Source: Burkholderia stagnalis (GTDB taxonomy: Bacteria; Pseudomonadota; Gammaproteobacteria; Burkholderiales; Burkholderiaceae). Taken from it: a stretch of DNA of 64,000 nucleotides. The translations under genes and the position numbers were made by a program. This document shows, one piece after another, positions 1 through 8,415 of the stretch (position 1 is its first letter; each line of letters starts with the position of its first letter). Under the pieces are notes generated by a model, which was given only the letters and a program-made list of their open reading frames with translations, was not told the DNA's origin and ran no database searches. The stretch spans positions 1 to 64,000 of the forward strand of contig NZ_CADESW010000029.1 of NCBI RefSeq assembly GCF_902830275.1. The letters run 5' to 3'.

Positions 1-938
1 GCGGCCATGATGATCACGCCGGAATTGGCCTGGAAGCCGTCCATCTCGACGAGCAGCTGGTTCAGCGTCTGCTCGCGCTCGTCGTTGCCCGACATCACGC
101 CGACGCCGCGCACCTTGCCGAGCGCATCGAGCTCATCGATGAACACGATGCACGGCGCCTTCTGCTGCGCCTGCTCGAACAGGTCGCGCACGCGCGCGGC
201 GCCGACGCCGACGAACATCTCGACGAACGCCGAGCCGCTGATCGTGAAAAACGGCACGGCCGCCTCGCCGGCCACCGCGCGCGCGAGCAGCGTCTTGCCG
301 GTGCCCGGCGCGCCGACGATCAGCACGCCCTTCGGGATCTTGCCGCCAAGCCGCTGGTAGCGTTCCGGGTTGCGCAGGAACGCGACGATCTGCTGCAGTT
401 CGGCCTTCGCCTCGTCGATGCCGGCGATGTCGTCGAACGTGATGCCGGTTTCCTGCTGCACGTACACGCGCGCCTGGCTCTTGCCCATCCCGCTGAAGTC
501 TTGCGGCCCGCCTCGCCTGCGCAGCATCATGTTCCAGATGAACACGAAGACGATCAGCGGCAGCACCCACGATGCGAGTGCCGAAAGCCAGCCCGTGTCC
601 GGCGCGCCGTGATAACGGATTGCGGCCGCCGTCAGCGTGCCGACCAGATGGTCGTCAGTGACGCGGTTGGTCGTGAAGCGCCACGGCGGGCCGGCCTGCT
701 TCACGGCTGCGACGTCAGAGGCTGGCAGCATCGCCCCGGCTTCAGGCATTCGCAACACGCCGGAGATCGAAGACGGGCCGATCTCGAGATCGTCGACGAG
801 CCGCGCGTCAACGAGCCGATGAAAATCGCTGTACGCGATCGATGTCGTCGCCTGATGCGACGTCAAGAACTGAACCGCGAACAGTACGATGAATCCGATC
901 GCGATCAGCACGCCGGAATAGTCGAATTCCTTTTTCAT
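1..938 (-). CDS. ftsH: FtsH-type membrane AAA+ metalloprotease (N-terminal part; runs off the left edge)
   Basis: ATP-dependent membrane protease that degrades misfolded and regulatory membrane and cytosolic proteins. Only the first 312 residues are in the window. Visible are an N-terminal membrane segment (about 9-25), a periplasmic domain (about 30-118), a second membrane segment (about 121-138) and the start of the AAA domain, with Walker A GAPGTGKT at 209-216 and Walker B CIVFIDEL at 263-270. The zinc-protease HEXXH part lies outside. The ATG at 936-938 overlaps the stop of the small upstream ORF in an ATGA, which suggests translational coupling. Its place in a stress island suggests an accessory FtsH rather than the housekeeping copy, which is inference. 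Family assignment is very sure. Confidence 0.95.
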   Translation of the reverse strand, partial: MKKEFDYSGVLIAIGFIVLFAVQFLTSHQATTSIAYSDFHRLVDARLVDDLEIGPSSISGVLRMPEAGAMLPASDVAAVKQAGPPWRFTTNRVTDDHLVGTLTAAAIRYHGAPDTGWLSALASWVLPLIVFVFIWNMMLRRRGGPQDFSGMGKSQARVYVQQETGITFDDIAGIDEAKAELQQIVAFLRNPERYQRLGGKIPKGVLIVGAPGTGKTLLARAVAGEAAVPFFTISGSAFVEMFVGVGAARVRDLFEQAQQKAPCIVFIDELDALGKVRGVGVMSGNDEREQTLNQLLVEMDGFQANSGVIIMA

Positions 939-1129
939 AGAATCGAACCGGCGGCGCAGGCAATCGCACGCGACGGCCGGCGGCCGCCGTCGTGGATCTT
1001 GCCGCTTGTTTCACAGTACACCGCGCCCTTCGGGCACCTCCGATCACGATAACTTTCCATCGCATGGGGCGGCACGCGCTCGTCACGGCGCCCAAAGCGG
1101 CGAGCGGGCCGCGGATTCGAGCGGTTCAT
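935..1129 (-). CDS. Small protein of unknown function, translationally coupled to ftsH
   Basis: A 64-residue, Arg-rich, soluble product with three cysteines. I recognise no family. Support comes from a good ribosome site (GAGAGG about 6 bases before the ATG at 1127-1129) and from a stop codon that overlaps the ftsH start (ATGA at 935-938). It follows the universal stress gene at 1185 on the same strand, so USP, this ORF and ftsH could form one transcript from the FNR-type site at 1741. It may act only as a leader that delivers ribosomes to ftsH. Confidence 0.5.
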   Translation of the reverse strand: MNRSNPRPARRFGRRDERVPPHAMESYRDRRCPKGAVYCETSGKIHDGGRRPSRAIACAAGSIL

Positions 1130-1184
1130 CGTGGCCTCTCCTCGACGTAAGGGGGAACAGTGGTGAATGCCGACCTGGATCCGG

Positions 1185-1661
1185 TCAGAAAATCACCGTT
1201 TCCGCCGGCTGCGGGTCTTCACCGCGTGTGAACAAAACCGGGCAAATCGCGCCGCGCAGGAAGCGCTCGGCGACACTTCCGATCAGCATGCGTTCGATTC
1301 CGCGCCGGCCATGCGTACCGAGCACAGCGAGGTCGACGGTGTTCTCCTGGGCGTAGCGCTGTAAACGTCCCGCGATGTCTTCGCCGATACGCTTGGTTTC
1401 GATGAGCGCCGTATCACCCGCGGCGCTTGCATCTGCGATGGCCTGCTCGGCACCGCGGAGCACCCCGGCACCATCCCGTCGCATCGCGGCAACCAATGCT
1501 TCCTGGTCGTACCCGCCGGCAAGTGTGAACAATGCCGATTGGTCGATCACGTAAACGACGTACAGATACCCACCGCAAAGCTTGGCTACCTCCAGGCCTT
1601 CTTTGAGTGCCTGCATTGACGATGGGCTGCCGTCTATCGCGACCATGATTTTCCGGTACAT
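1185..1661 (-). CDS. Universal stress protein, single UspA domain
   Basis: Cytosolic ATP-binding stress protein of 158 residues, close to the usual single-domain length. It begins MYRKIMVAIDGS, the typical first strand with the adenine-site Asp. Near the C-terminus it has GTHGRRGIERMLIGS, the G-x2-G-x9-G(S) nucleotide loop. The reading frame continues upstream to about 1754, but homology starts at the ATG at 1659-1661, so I use that start. A FNR-type palindrome lies 80 bases upstream. The closest relative in the window is the USP at 18279-18755, which has the same architecture and a similar VYVVD(K/Q)SA region. Confidence 0.92.
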   Translation of the reverse strand: MYRKIMVAIDGSPSSMQALKEGLEVAKLCGGYLYVVYVIDQSALFTLAGGYDQEALVAAMRRDGAGVLRGAEQAIADASAAGDTALIETKRIGEDIAGRLQRYAQENTVDLAVLGTHGRRGIERMLIGSVAERFLRGAICPVLFTRGEDPQPAETVIF

Positions 1662-1740
1662 GCGAGCCTTGCGAAAATAAGCCAAGCGCCAGTGTTGCCG
1701 TTGGCCAGTCGACATGATCGACGGTGGGACGACGGCAGCG

Positions 1741-1754
1741 TTGATATCAGTCAA
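1741..1754. promoter_or_regulatory. FNR/ANR-type box (TTGATATCAGTCAA)
   Basis: TTGAT-ATCA-GTCAA fits the FNR consensus TTGAT-N4-ATCAA with one change. Its centre is 86 bases before the ATG of the minus-strand USP gene (1661), so it probably drives the USP, small ORF and ftsH unit. Confidence 0.75.
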
Positions 1755-1825
1755 ACATGCTCGACAGCCTGGGGCGGCCCCTGATTCCCAGGGTGCGGAT
1801 GCCAGCGGCGCCGACCAATCGTCCG

Positions 1826-1839
1826 TTGATACAGATCAA
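1826..1839. promoter_or_regulatory. FNR/ANR-type box (TTGATACAGATCAA)
   Basis: Perfect TTGAT-N4-ATCAA, centred 118 bases before the start of the small membrane protein at 1951. It pairs with the box at 1741 in this divergent intergenic region, one site per direction. Confidence 0.8.
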
Positions 1840-1950
1840 TCGTGCCGTGCTCCGGAACGTGATCATTTCCCCAGAATCTGAGCTGGCAGCGGTCCCGACG
1901 GCGCGCATCTGCGATGCGAGGCGTCGGTGGCCTTTCTTCAGGAGGCGGTC

Positions 1951-2142
1951 ATGATACGCAAGCAGTTCCGGATCGTACTCGCGACACTGAGCGTATTCGT
2001 TACGCTGGGGGCACTGGGGGGCGTCGTGCATGGAATGCTGTTCGGCGATGAGCGGATATTTTCGTACGCAATCGTCGCGCTGATTGCAAGCATCGTCGTC
2101 TTTGTCGCACTGCTCAATCCGACTGCGCGGGACCAGCAATGA
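1951..2142 (+). CDS. Small two-helix inner-membrane protein (resembles DUF2964)
   Basis: A 63-residue protein with two hydrophobic segments (about residues 7-25 and 33-52) joined by a short polar loop. The ATG at 1951 is preceded by GGAGG at 1940-1944; an ATG eight codons upstream lacks this. It resembles the small Burkholderia DUF2964 membrane proteins, judged from size and pattern only. Function is unknown. The perfect FNR box upstream suggests oxygen-limited expression. Confidence 0.7.
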   Translation: MIRKQFRIVLATLSVFVTLGALGGVVHGMLFGDERIFSYAIVALIASIVVFVALLNPTARDQQ

Positions 2143-2303
2143 CGGCGGCATGCCGCCACGATCGGAATCCTGAACAAGTCGTCCGCATCCGTCATCGACA
2201 TCGGCGCGAAGATAAGGGGATGGATCCCGCCGTCAAGACGGTCGCGAACCGCATCGGCATGCAGGACGACGTGCTGGACGCGGTGCGCAGCACTGATGGT
2301 TCG

Positions 2304-2317
2304 TTGATTGGCATCAA
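2304..2317. promoter_or_regulatory. FNR/ANR-type box (TTGATTGGCATCAA)
   Basis: Perfect TTGAT-N4-ATCAA, centred about 73 bases before the ATG of the tandem USP at 2384, a good distance for a site near -41.5 of a promoter. It accounts for the 2143-2383 interval, where I accept no gene. Confidence 0.85.
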
Positions 2318-2383
2318 GCCGTTGCGTTGTCTGCGGGACAGAATCTCCCAAAATGGTTGCAGACCGACCCTGGAGGTTCACAG

Positions 2384-3334
2384 ATGACTTCCGACAGCTC
2401 ACGCAACGGCATCCCGGCGCCGCCCGGCAAGATGCTCATCGCCATCGATGGATCGGCCTCATCCGACCAGGCGCTGAAATACGCACGGAATATCGTCCCG
2501 CCGGGTGGGCAGGTGCGCATCGTCTCCGTGGCCGAGAATCCGCGCACGCTCGTACCCACCGGGGCGACAACGGCGGCCTATCTGGACTCGGCACGCGCGG
2601 AACTGCTCCAGGACGCGAGCGACGCGCTCAGCCGGGCCCGCGACACGTTCACCCGCAGCGACGTCCTTGTCGACACCGAAGTCATCGATCTTTCCAGACG
2701 AAATGGCGATGTCGTACAGGCGCTGCTCGATACGGCCCGAACATGGCAAGCTGAACTGCTCGTGATCGGCGCCCGCCAACGCCACGGCTTGCTTCGCTGG
2801 CTCGAGGGCACCGTCGCGGAACCGCTGGCGAGGCTGGCCGGGTGCCCGATCCTCATCGTCCCGGAGGGTTCCTGCTCGCCCGGCGAGCAGGCGCCCCATC
2901 GCATCCTGTTCGCGACCGACGGCAGCCCGCCGGCGCGACGGGCCCTGCAATTCGGCATCCGGTACGCCAAGGCCAATACGGAGCTGCGGGCGATCTACGT
3001 CATCGACCGCGCCGTGCGCCTGACGGACTTCGTTCCCATCGATGTCCTCGAAAACGCATTCATCGAAGAAGGCAAGCAGGCCCTGGCAGCCGCGGCATCG
3101 ATCCTTGCCGAAACGTCGGCGCATGCGGACACGGCACTCGTCCACACGCACCGAACCAGCGACGACGTGCCTCAGGCGATCGCGCGCGAGGCGAGCAACT
3201 GGCGTGCGGAACTCCTCGTCATGGGCTCGCACGGCCGACGCGGCATTGCCGGCTGGGTGCTCGGCAGCGTCGCATTGCGCGTCGCGCAGATCACGAAGGT
3301 CCCGCTATTGCTCGTCAATGTCCGCGAACCCTGA
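2384..3334 (+). CDS. Tandem universal stress protein (two UspA domains)
   Basis: A 316-residue protein with two Usp domains, about residues 15-155 and 165-312. Domain 1 begins KMLIAIDGS and domain 2 begins RILFATDGS. The second keeps the full nucleotide loop (MGSHGRRGIAGWVLGS). In the first it is altered (IGARQRHGLLRWLEGTVAE), so ATP binding there may be weaker. GGAGG at 2371-2375 fixes the ATG at 2384; an upstream start at 2327 is unlikely. The membrane-protein gene at 3425 follows 90 bases later and may be cotranscribed. Confidence 0.93.
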   Translation: MTSDSSRNGIPAPPGKMLIAIDGSASSDQALKYARNIVPPGGQVRIVSVAENPRTLVPTGATTAAYLDSARAELLQDASDALSRARDTFTRSDVLVDTEVIDLSRRNGDVVQALLDTARTWQAELLVIGARQRHGLLRWLEGTVAEPLARLAGCPILIVPEGSCSPGEQAPHRILFATDGSPPARRALQFGIRYAKANTELRAIYVIDRAVRLTDFVPIDVLENAFIEEGKQALAAAASILAETSAHADTALVHTHRTSDDVPQAIAREASNWRAELLVMGSHGRRGIAGWVLGSVALRVAQITKVPLLLVNVREP

Positions 3335-3424
3335 GCCCCACCCCGCGAACCCGACCCGTTGCCGGAGCACACCTCCCCGAAGGCGCTCCGGCAACCGGCG
3401 CCCCCACCACTGCGGAGACCCACC

Positions 3425-4067
3425 GTGGGAACGCTGGCCATACTCTTCGCCGTCATTCTCCTGCTGAACCTCATACCGGCATTTGCCCCGCCGACGTGGA
3501 TGGCCATGTCGTGGGTCGGCTTCAATCTGTCCGACGGCAATCCGTTCGTGTTCGCCGTCGTCGCCGCCTGCGCCGCGACCGTCGGACGCCTGATACTGGC
3601 TGGTTTTGCCCGCACCCTGGTCAGGGGACACTGGATGCGCCGCGCCGACCGGGAGAACATCGACGTCGTCCAGGCGTGGCTCGCCAGGCGGAGGCGGCTC
3701 ACGGCAGGCGTTTTCTTCCTCTACGCGCTCAGTCCGTTTCCGTCCAACTATCTGTTCATCGCATACGGACTGTCCGGCTTGCCGCTGCGCACCATCGGCG
3801 CCGCATTTTTTGTCGGACGCATCGTGACCTATGCCGTCTGGGCGCATATCGGCAGGTTTGCGGCCGAGCGCCTTGATCTTGAATCCCAACCGGGGGGGCG
3901 CCTATCTCAGCGGCTATTTCGTCGTCTCGCAAATTGCGCTGCTCGGCTCCTTGTATCTCCTCATGAAAATCGATTGGCGAACGCTGGTCACGCGTCACAA
4001 GCTGAGGTGGTACCGGCCGACGGCACACCGGGACCGCGATCATCACGAACGTCTTTCGCGCAAATAG
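3425..4067 (+). pseudogene. VTT/DedA-like integral membrane protein, frameshifted at a G7 run
   Basis: The first frame, from a GTG at 3425 with GGAG upstream, encodes a hydrophobic protein with segments near LAILFAVILLLNLIP, FVFAVVAACAATVG and FFLYALSPFPSNYLFIAYG, like the small VTT/SNARE-associated membrane family. At the run of seven G (about 3892-3898) the frame becomes polar nonsense. The next frame continues with a convincing membrane segment (YFVVSQIALLGSLYLLM) and a basic tail ending at 4067. Removing one G gives a single protein of about 213 residues. This could be a true mutation, a phase-variable tract or a sequencing error. As written, the gene is broken. Confidence 0.75.
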
Positions 4068-4158
4068 GTACCGAAATCGCTGATTTCCATCAACGACCCG
4101 AGCCACCGCCGCGATGTAATCGGACCACTGACACCCCCCACTTCCGGTGAGGCAAGCA

Positions 4159-5538
4159 ATGAAACTGACTTTTCTCGGGGCGACCGAAACCGTGACCGGC
4201 TCGAAGTATCTGCTCGAGCATGGCGGCAAGCGCGTGCTGATCGATTGCGGGCTCTTCCAGGGCACGAAGAATCTGCGGTTGCGCAACTGGAATCCGCTGC
4301 CCCTTTCGCTCGATACGCTGGATGCCGTGGTTCTCACGCATGCGCATATCGACCACTCCGGCTATCTGCCGGCACTGGCACGCGATGGATTTCGCGGCCC
4401 CGTGTATTGCACGTCGGCAACGGCCGAGCTCTGCGGGATCATGCTGCGCGACAGCGCGCGGCTACAGGAGGAGGAAGCCGACTTCGCGAACCGTCACGGT
4501 TACTCGAAGCATCATCCGGCGCGGCCGCTCTATACGCTGGACGACGCGCTGCGCGCGCTGCGCCTGCTCAGGCCCTGCTCGTTCGACGAGTGCATTGCGC
4601 TCGGTGGCGCGATGTCGTTTCGCCTGTTGCCCGCCGGCCATATTCTCGGCGCGGCGAGCATCATCGTGAGCTGGAGTCACAAGGTCATCGCCTTTTCCGG
4701 CGACCTCGGCCGACGTCACGACCCGATCATGCGGCCGCCGACGCCGCCTATCCATGCCGATTTCGTGGTCGTCGAGTCGACCTATGGCGATCGCCTGCAT
4801 CCGGCTTCGAATCCGGAAAACGAACTCGCAGCGCTATTCGAAAAGACGTTTTCGCGGGGTGGCGTGGTCGTGATTCCCTGTTTCACCGTCGGCAGGGCGC
4901 AGGAAATCCTCCTCTTCATCGCTCGCCTGAAGGCGAGCGGCCGCATGTCGCGCGTGCCGGTTTATCTCGACAGCCCAATGGCGACGGACGTTACCGAAGT
5001 CTATCGACGTCATATCCTCGAGCATCGACTGACCATCGCGGAAGCGGATGCGCTCGGTCATGCGGCCACGATGGTGCGCACCGTCGACGAGTCGAAGGCC
5101 ATCTCCGGGCACCAGGGCCCCATGGTGATCGTTGCGGGAAGCGGCATGGCGACGGGCGGGCGCGTATTGCATCACCTGAGCCACTACGCTCCCGATGCCC
5201 GGAACACGATTGCGCTGGTCGGCTATCAAGCCGCCGGCACGCGCGGCGCGGCGTTGGCCGCACACGAGCCGACCGTGAAGATTCACGGCGAGTATGTGCG
5301 CGTACGCGCACAAGTCGAGGCCATCACGAGCCTCTCCGCGCATGCGGATTACGAGGAGATCCTGCAGTGGCTCGGTGCGATGCAACGTCCCCCGGCCCGG
5401 ACGTTCGTCACGCACGGCGAGCCTGCCGCAGCCGATGCATTGCGCCGTCGTATCGAAGAGAGACTGCATTGGTCGTGCGAAGTCCCGACGTACCAGCAGA
5501 TTGTCGATCTCGACGAGATCGCGCCCGCCAATACGTAA
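4159..5538 (+). CDS. Metallo-beta-lactamase fold / beta-CASP RNase (CPSF73-like)
   Basis: Predicted zinc-dependent RNA-processing nuclease of 459 residues, normal for bacterial beta-CASP proteins. The zinc motif HAHIDH is at 61-66. Downstream zinc ligands sit in LPAGHILGAAS and FSGDLGRRHD, the beta-CASP region contains IPCFTVGRAQE, and the final motif is SLSAHADYEE. The ATG at 4159 follows GAGG at 4149-4152; a GTG at 4147 is in frame but less likely. RNA turnover could help survival without growth, which is inference. It ends 53 bases before the convergent phosphotransacetylase gene. Confidence 0.93.
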   Translation: MKLTFLGATETVTGSKYLLEHGGKRVLIDCGLFQGTKNLRLRNWNPLPLSLDTLDAVVLTHAHIDHSGYLPALARDGFRGPVYCTSATAELCGIMLRDSARLQEEEADFANRHGYSKHHPARPLYTLDDALRALRLLRPCSFDECIALGGAMSFRLLPAGHILGAASIIVSWSHKVIAFSGDLGRRHDPIMRPPTPPIHADFVVVESTYGDRLHPASNPENELAALFEKTFSRGGVVVIPCFTVGRAQEILLFIARLKASGRMSRVPVYLDSPMATDVTEVYRRHILEHRLTIAEADALGHAATMVRTVDESKAISGHQGPMVIVAGSGMATGGRVLHHLSHYAPDARNTIALVGYQAAGTRGAALAAHEPTVKIHGEYVRVRAQVEAITSLSAHADYEEILQWLGAMQRPPARTFVTHGEPAAADALRRRIEERLHWSCEVPTYQQIVDLDEIAPANT

Positions 5539-5591
5539 ATGCACGCGACTACGTCGCCTTGACGCTGCTTCTTGGACATCCTCGGCGTTCG

Positions 5592-6590
5592 TCAGGCGTG
5601 GAAGCCCGAGTGGCGCCGGACGTCGGCAAGCAGCGCTGCCAGCGCGCATGAAGCGAGTCTGGTGGCCACGCCATCTGCGCGACTCGTCAGCACAATCGGC
5701 ACACGTGCGCCGACCACGACACCGGCGCACGCCGCACCACCCAGGTATTCCAATTGTTTTGCCAGCATGTTGCCGGCCTCGATATCCGGCACGACGAGGA
5801 TGTCCGCCCGGCCCGCGACCGGCGAATCGATGCCTTTGTCGATGGCTGCGCGCTGCGATACTGCGTTGTCGAATGCGAGCGGACCGTCGACGATCGCGCC
5901 CGTGATCTGGCCACGCCCGGCCATTTTGGCCAGCGCCGCCGCGTCAAGCGTCGAGCGCATCGCGGGATTGACCGTTTCGATCGCACACAGTACGGCGACG
6001 CGCGGACAGGTCACACCGAGCGCGTGCGCGACGTCGATTGCGTTCTGCGTGATGGCGGCCTTCTGCGCGAGATCCGGCGCGATGTTGACCGCCGCGTCGG
6101 TCAGGATGAACGGTCGCGGATAAGCGGCGGTCTCGATCAAGAAACAATGGGAGACCCGCTTGTCGGTACGCAAGCCGGAATTCGCCGCGACGACAGCCCC
6201 CATCAATTCGTCAGTGTGCAGGCTGCCTTTCATCATCGCCGCCACCCTGCCCGCAGCGGCGAGTTCGACCGCTTTCGCCGCCGCCGCGTGACTGTGCGGC
6301 ACGTCGTGAATCGTCCAGCGCGCGAGATCGATACCTGCCGCTGACGCCAGCGCCTGGATCCTGGTCCGGGGCGCAACCACCACGAGTTCGAGCACGGCGC
6401 CAAGCGGCGAATCGCCGAGCGCCGCGAGCGCGGCAAGGCTCACCGGGTCGCACGGATGCACGACCGCAATGGGCAGCGGCGGCATGTCGCAGGCCCTAGC
6501 AATCAGCGTCGGCAGTCCGCCATCCGGCGGCGGCAGCAGGCCCGGCAGGCTCGTTCCGTCGTCCGGATCGGACTGGACGATATTGTTCAT
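5592..6590 (-). CDS. Phosphate acetyl/butyryl transferase (PTA_PTB family)
   Basis: Converts acetyl-CoA and phosphate to acetyl phosphate, or a butyryl equivalent. At 332 residues it has the length of the single-domain PTA_PTB family. Recognisable segments are VAAMMKGSLHTDELMGAVV, the LTDAAVNIAPDL strand, and the C-terminal ILVVPDIEAGNMLAKQLEYLGG with a GARVPIVLTSRAD finish. Acetate kinase lies just beyond the divergent promoter, so together they could make ATP by substrate-level phosphorylation without respiration. A perfect FNR box lies 103 bases upstream. The acyl preference cannot be read from sequence alone. Confidence 0.92.
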   Translation of the reverse strand: MNNIVQSDPDDGTSLPGLLPPPDGGLPTLIARACDMPPLPIAVVHPCDPVSLAALAALGDSPLGAVLELVVVAPRTRIQALASAAGIDLARWTIHDVPHSHAAAAKAVELAAAGRVAAMMKGSLHTDELMGAVVAANSGLRTDKRVSHCFLIETAAYPRPFILTDAAVNIAPDLAQKAAITQNAIDVAHALGVTCPRVAVLCAIETVNPAMRSTLDAAALAKMAGRGQITGAIVDGPLAFDNAVSQRAAIDKGIDSPVAGRADILVVPDIEAGNMLAKQLEYLGGAACAGVVVGARVPIVLTSRADGVATRLASCALAALLADVRRHSGFHA

Positions 6591-6692
6591 TTGCGACGAT
6601 TCCAGCTGGTTGTTCGGTACCTCATTCCGCGCCGCTCGCCACGGTCCGGCAAAACGACCGTTTCACTGTGTGTTTGCGACGCTTGGCGGCCG

Positions 6693-6706
6693 TTGATCTG
6701 AATCAA
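6693..6706. promoter_or_regulatory. FNR/ANR-type box (TTGATCTGAATCAA)
   Basis: Perfect TTGAT-N4-ATCAA between the divergent phosphotransacetylase (start 6590) and the USP remnant (6774) that precedes acetate kinase. One site could serve both directions and so link pta to ackA transcription. Confidence 0.85.
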
Positions 6707-6773
6707 GCGCACGGGTGCCCTCCTTCTTAGACTGAATCGCACTGATGGATTCACCGCCGACGGAGCGATCGCG

Positions 6774-7138
6774 ATGAGCGACAAGAGCGCAGCCGTGCAC
6801 TTCGACACAAGCGACCGCGCTCGTGCGCGCCTTGCGTTCGCATCGCGGCTCGCACTGCGGTCCGGCGCGCATCTGACCGGCCTGGCCGCGGTCTATCGGA
6901 CGGAACCCGCCTCGTTCCACGCGATGGCCGGGCCCGCGAATTGTTTCCGCGAACCTCGGGAACGCCCGCTGTTTGTCCCGTACGCGGGCGCATCACTGCT
7001 GTCGCGCGCATACGAGACCGGTACCGATCTGCTCGTGATGGCGGCTGACGGGCCATGCTCCGGCGCGAGCTTCCGATGGGCGGCGCCACGCGTACCGTGC
7101 TGGCGTCGATGACGCTGCCGGTCCCGATGTCACATTGA
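6774..7138 (+). pseudogene. Universal stress protein remnant (internal deletions and frameshift)
   Basis: The N-terminus (MSDKSAAVHFDTSDRARARL, then a GAHLTGLAAVY-like strand) matches the start of the tandem USP at 8916. The frame then jumps to a VPYAG segment and a TDLLVMAADG segment, losing well over 100 residues. After about 7050 it shifts: the true USP ending ([20 protein letters not shown], then stop at 7136-7138) is in another frame. The annotated-frame product would be a 112-residue protein with a nonsense tail. I call it a decayed paralogue of the 8916 type. Its promoter, with the perfect FNR box at 6693, is intact and probably now drives acetate kinase. Confidence 0.85.
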
Positions 7139-7146
7139 GTGGGGCC

Positions 7147-8346
7147 ATGCGTACCCTTGCGCTTCTCGTCCTCAATACGGGTTCGTCGAGCATCAAGTTC
7201 GGCGTGTTCACGTATCCGCCTCGCGGAGCACCGGAGCGCCGCCCCCTTTACGACGGTGAGGCGCGCGACGACGGTAACGGCATGTCGATCCGCTTTGGCA
7301 CCGAACCGCAACACCCGCTGCCCCTCGTCGCCAGTGATCCTTGTCATGCAGTCATCACGTCGATCGCAAGGTGGATACGCGAGCGGTTGCCCCATGTCAC
7401 GCTGGGTGCCGTTGCCCACCGGGTGGTGCACGGCGGGCCGAATCATGTGGCGCCGGTCGTCGTCGACGATGCGGTACTCGGCGAGCTTCGCAAGTTGACG
7501 CCACTCGCGCCGCTGCATCAGCCACGGATCCTGAACGCGATCGATATCCTGCGCGCCGAACTGCCCGGTATCCCGCAGATCGCAGTATTCGATACCGCGT
7601 TTCATTGCACGCTGCCGCGCAACGAACAATTGCTGCCGTTGCCAAATGCATGGTTCGATAAAGGGGTGCGCCGCTACGGATTCCACGGCTTGTCATACGC
7701 GTATCTCGCCGTTGCACTCGAAGAGGCGTTCGGCAGGCTGGCACACGGGCGCGTGATCGCCGCGCATCTCGGCAGTGGCGCGAGCCTTTGTGCGATGCGC
7801 GAGCTGCACAGCATCGCAACGACGATGGGCTTCTCGGCGCTCGATGGCCTGATGATGGGTACGCGTTGCGGTTCGCTCGATCCCGGAGTCGTACTGCACC
7901 TGCTCGACACCGAACACCTGTCGCACGCTGCGCTGAGCCAGATGCTGTACCACGAGTCGGGGCTCAAGGGTGTATCCGGCGTGTCTGCGGACCCACGTGT
8001 TCTCCTTGAACGCGAGGCCCGCGGCGACGCTAGCGCGCGTGACGCGCTGGCGCTTTACGTGCATCGGATCGTGCGCGAGGCAGGTGCGTTGACCGCCCTG
8101 CTTGGCGGCCTCGACATGTTGGTCTTTACGGCCGGCGTCGGCGAGCATTCCGCAGCGCTGCGCGAACGAATCTGCGCGTCGCTGGGCTGGCTCGGCCTCG
8201 AGATGGACATGTCTGCCAATGCGACGCACGCGCATGTGGTCTCGCGCAAGTCGAGTGCAGTCACCGTCGTCGTCGAGCCGACCAACGAGGCGTGGATCGC
8301 CGCACGCGACGCGCTGCGGCTGCTGCGGGACGACCGGCAGGCTTGA
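7147..8346 (+). CDS. ackA: Acetate kinase
   Basis: Makes ATP and acetate from acetyl phosphate and ADP in the cytosol. It has 399 residues, as usual. The N-terminal signature LVLNTGSSSIKF, VAHRVVHGG, the FDTAFH segment, the RRYGFHGLSY signature, HLGSGASLCA and LVFTAGVGEHS are all present. The ATG at 7147 comes 8 bases after the remnant USP stop, with a GTGGGG ribosome site; the in-frame TTG at 7135 is rejected. The stop codon (8344-8346) lies inside the FNR box that serves the next gene. Confidence 0.97.
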   Translation: MRTLALLVLNTGSSSIKFGVFTYPPRGAPERRPLYDGEARDDGNGMSIRFGTEPQHPLPLVASDPCHAVITSIARWIRERLPHVTLGAVAHRVVHGGPNHVAPVVVDDAVLGELRKLTPLAPLHQPRILNAIDILRAELPGIPQIAVFDTAFHCTLPRNEQLLPLPNAWFDKGVRRYGFHGLSYAYLAVALEEAFGRLAHGRVIAAHLGSGASLCAMRELHSIATTMGFSALDGLMMGTRCGSLDPGVVLHLLDTEHLSHAALSQMLYHESGLKGVSGVSADPRVLLEREARGDASARDALALYVHRIVREAGALTALLGGLDMLVFTAGVGEHSAALRERICASLGWLGLEMDMSANATHAHVVSRKSSAVTVVVEPTNEAWIAARDALRLLRDDRQA

Positions 8347-8356
8347 TCCAGATCAG
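8343..8356. promoter_or_regulatory. FNR/ANR-type box (TTGATCCAGATCAG) overlapping the ackA stop
   Basis: TTGAT-CCAG-ATCAG is one mismatch from consensus. The TGA at 8344-8346 is the acetate kinase stop codon. The centre is 66 bases before the USP start at 8416. Confidence 0.7.
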
Positions 8357-8415
8357 CGAGGTCGGCGCGCACGCCCCGATGATGGACGTATCGACGCCTG
8401 CTCAAGGGAACTGCC

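Noticed and set aside
2139-2387. 82-codon frame between the small membrane protein and the tandem USP
   Set aside because: It covers the perfect FNR box at 2304 and the next gene's ribosome site, has mixed third positions and resembles no family.
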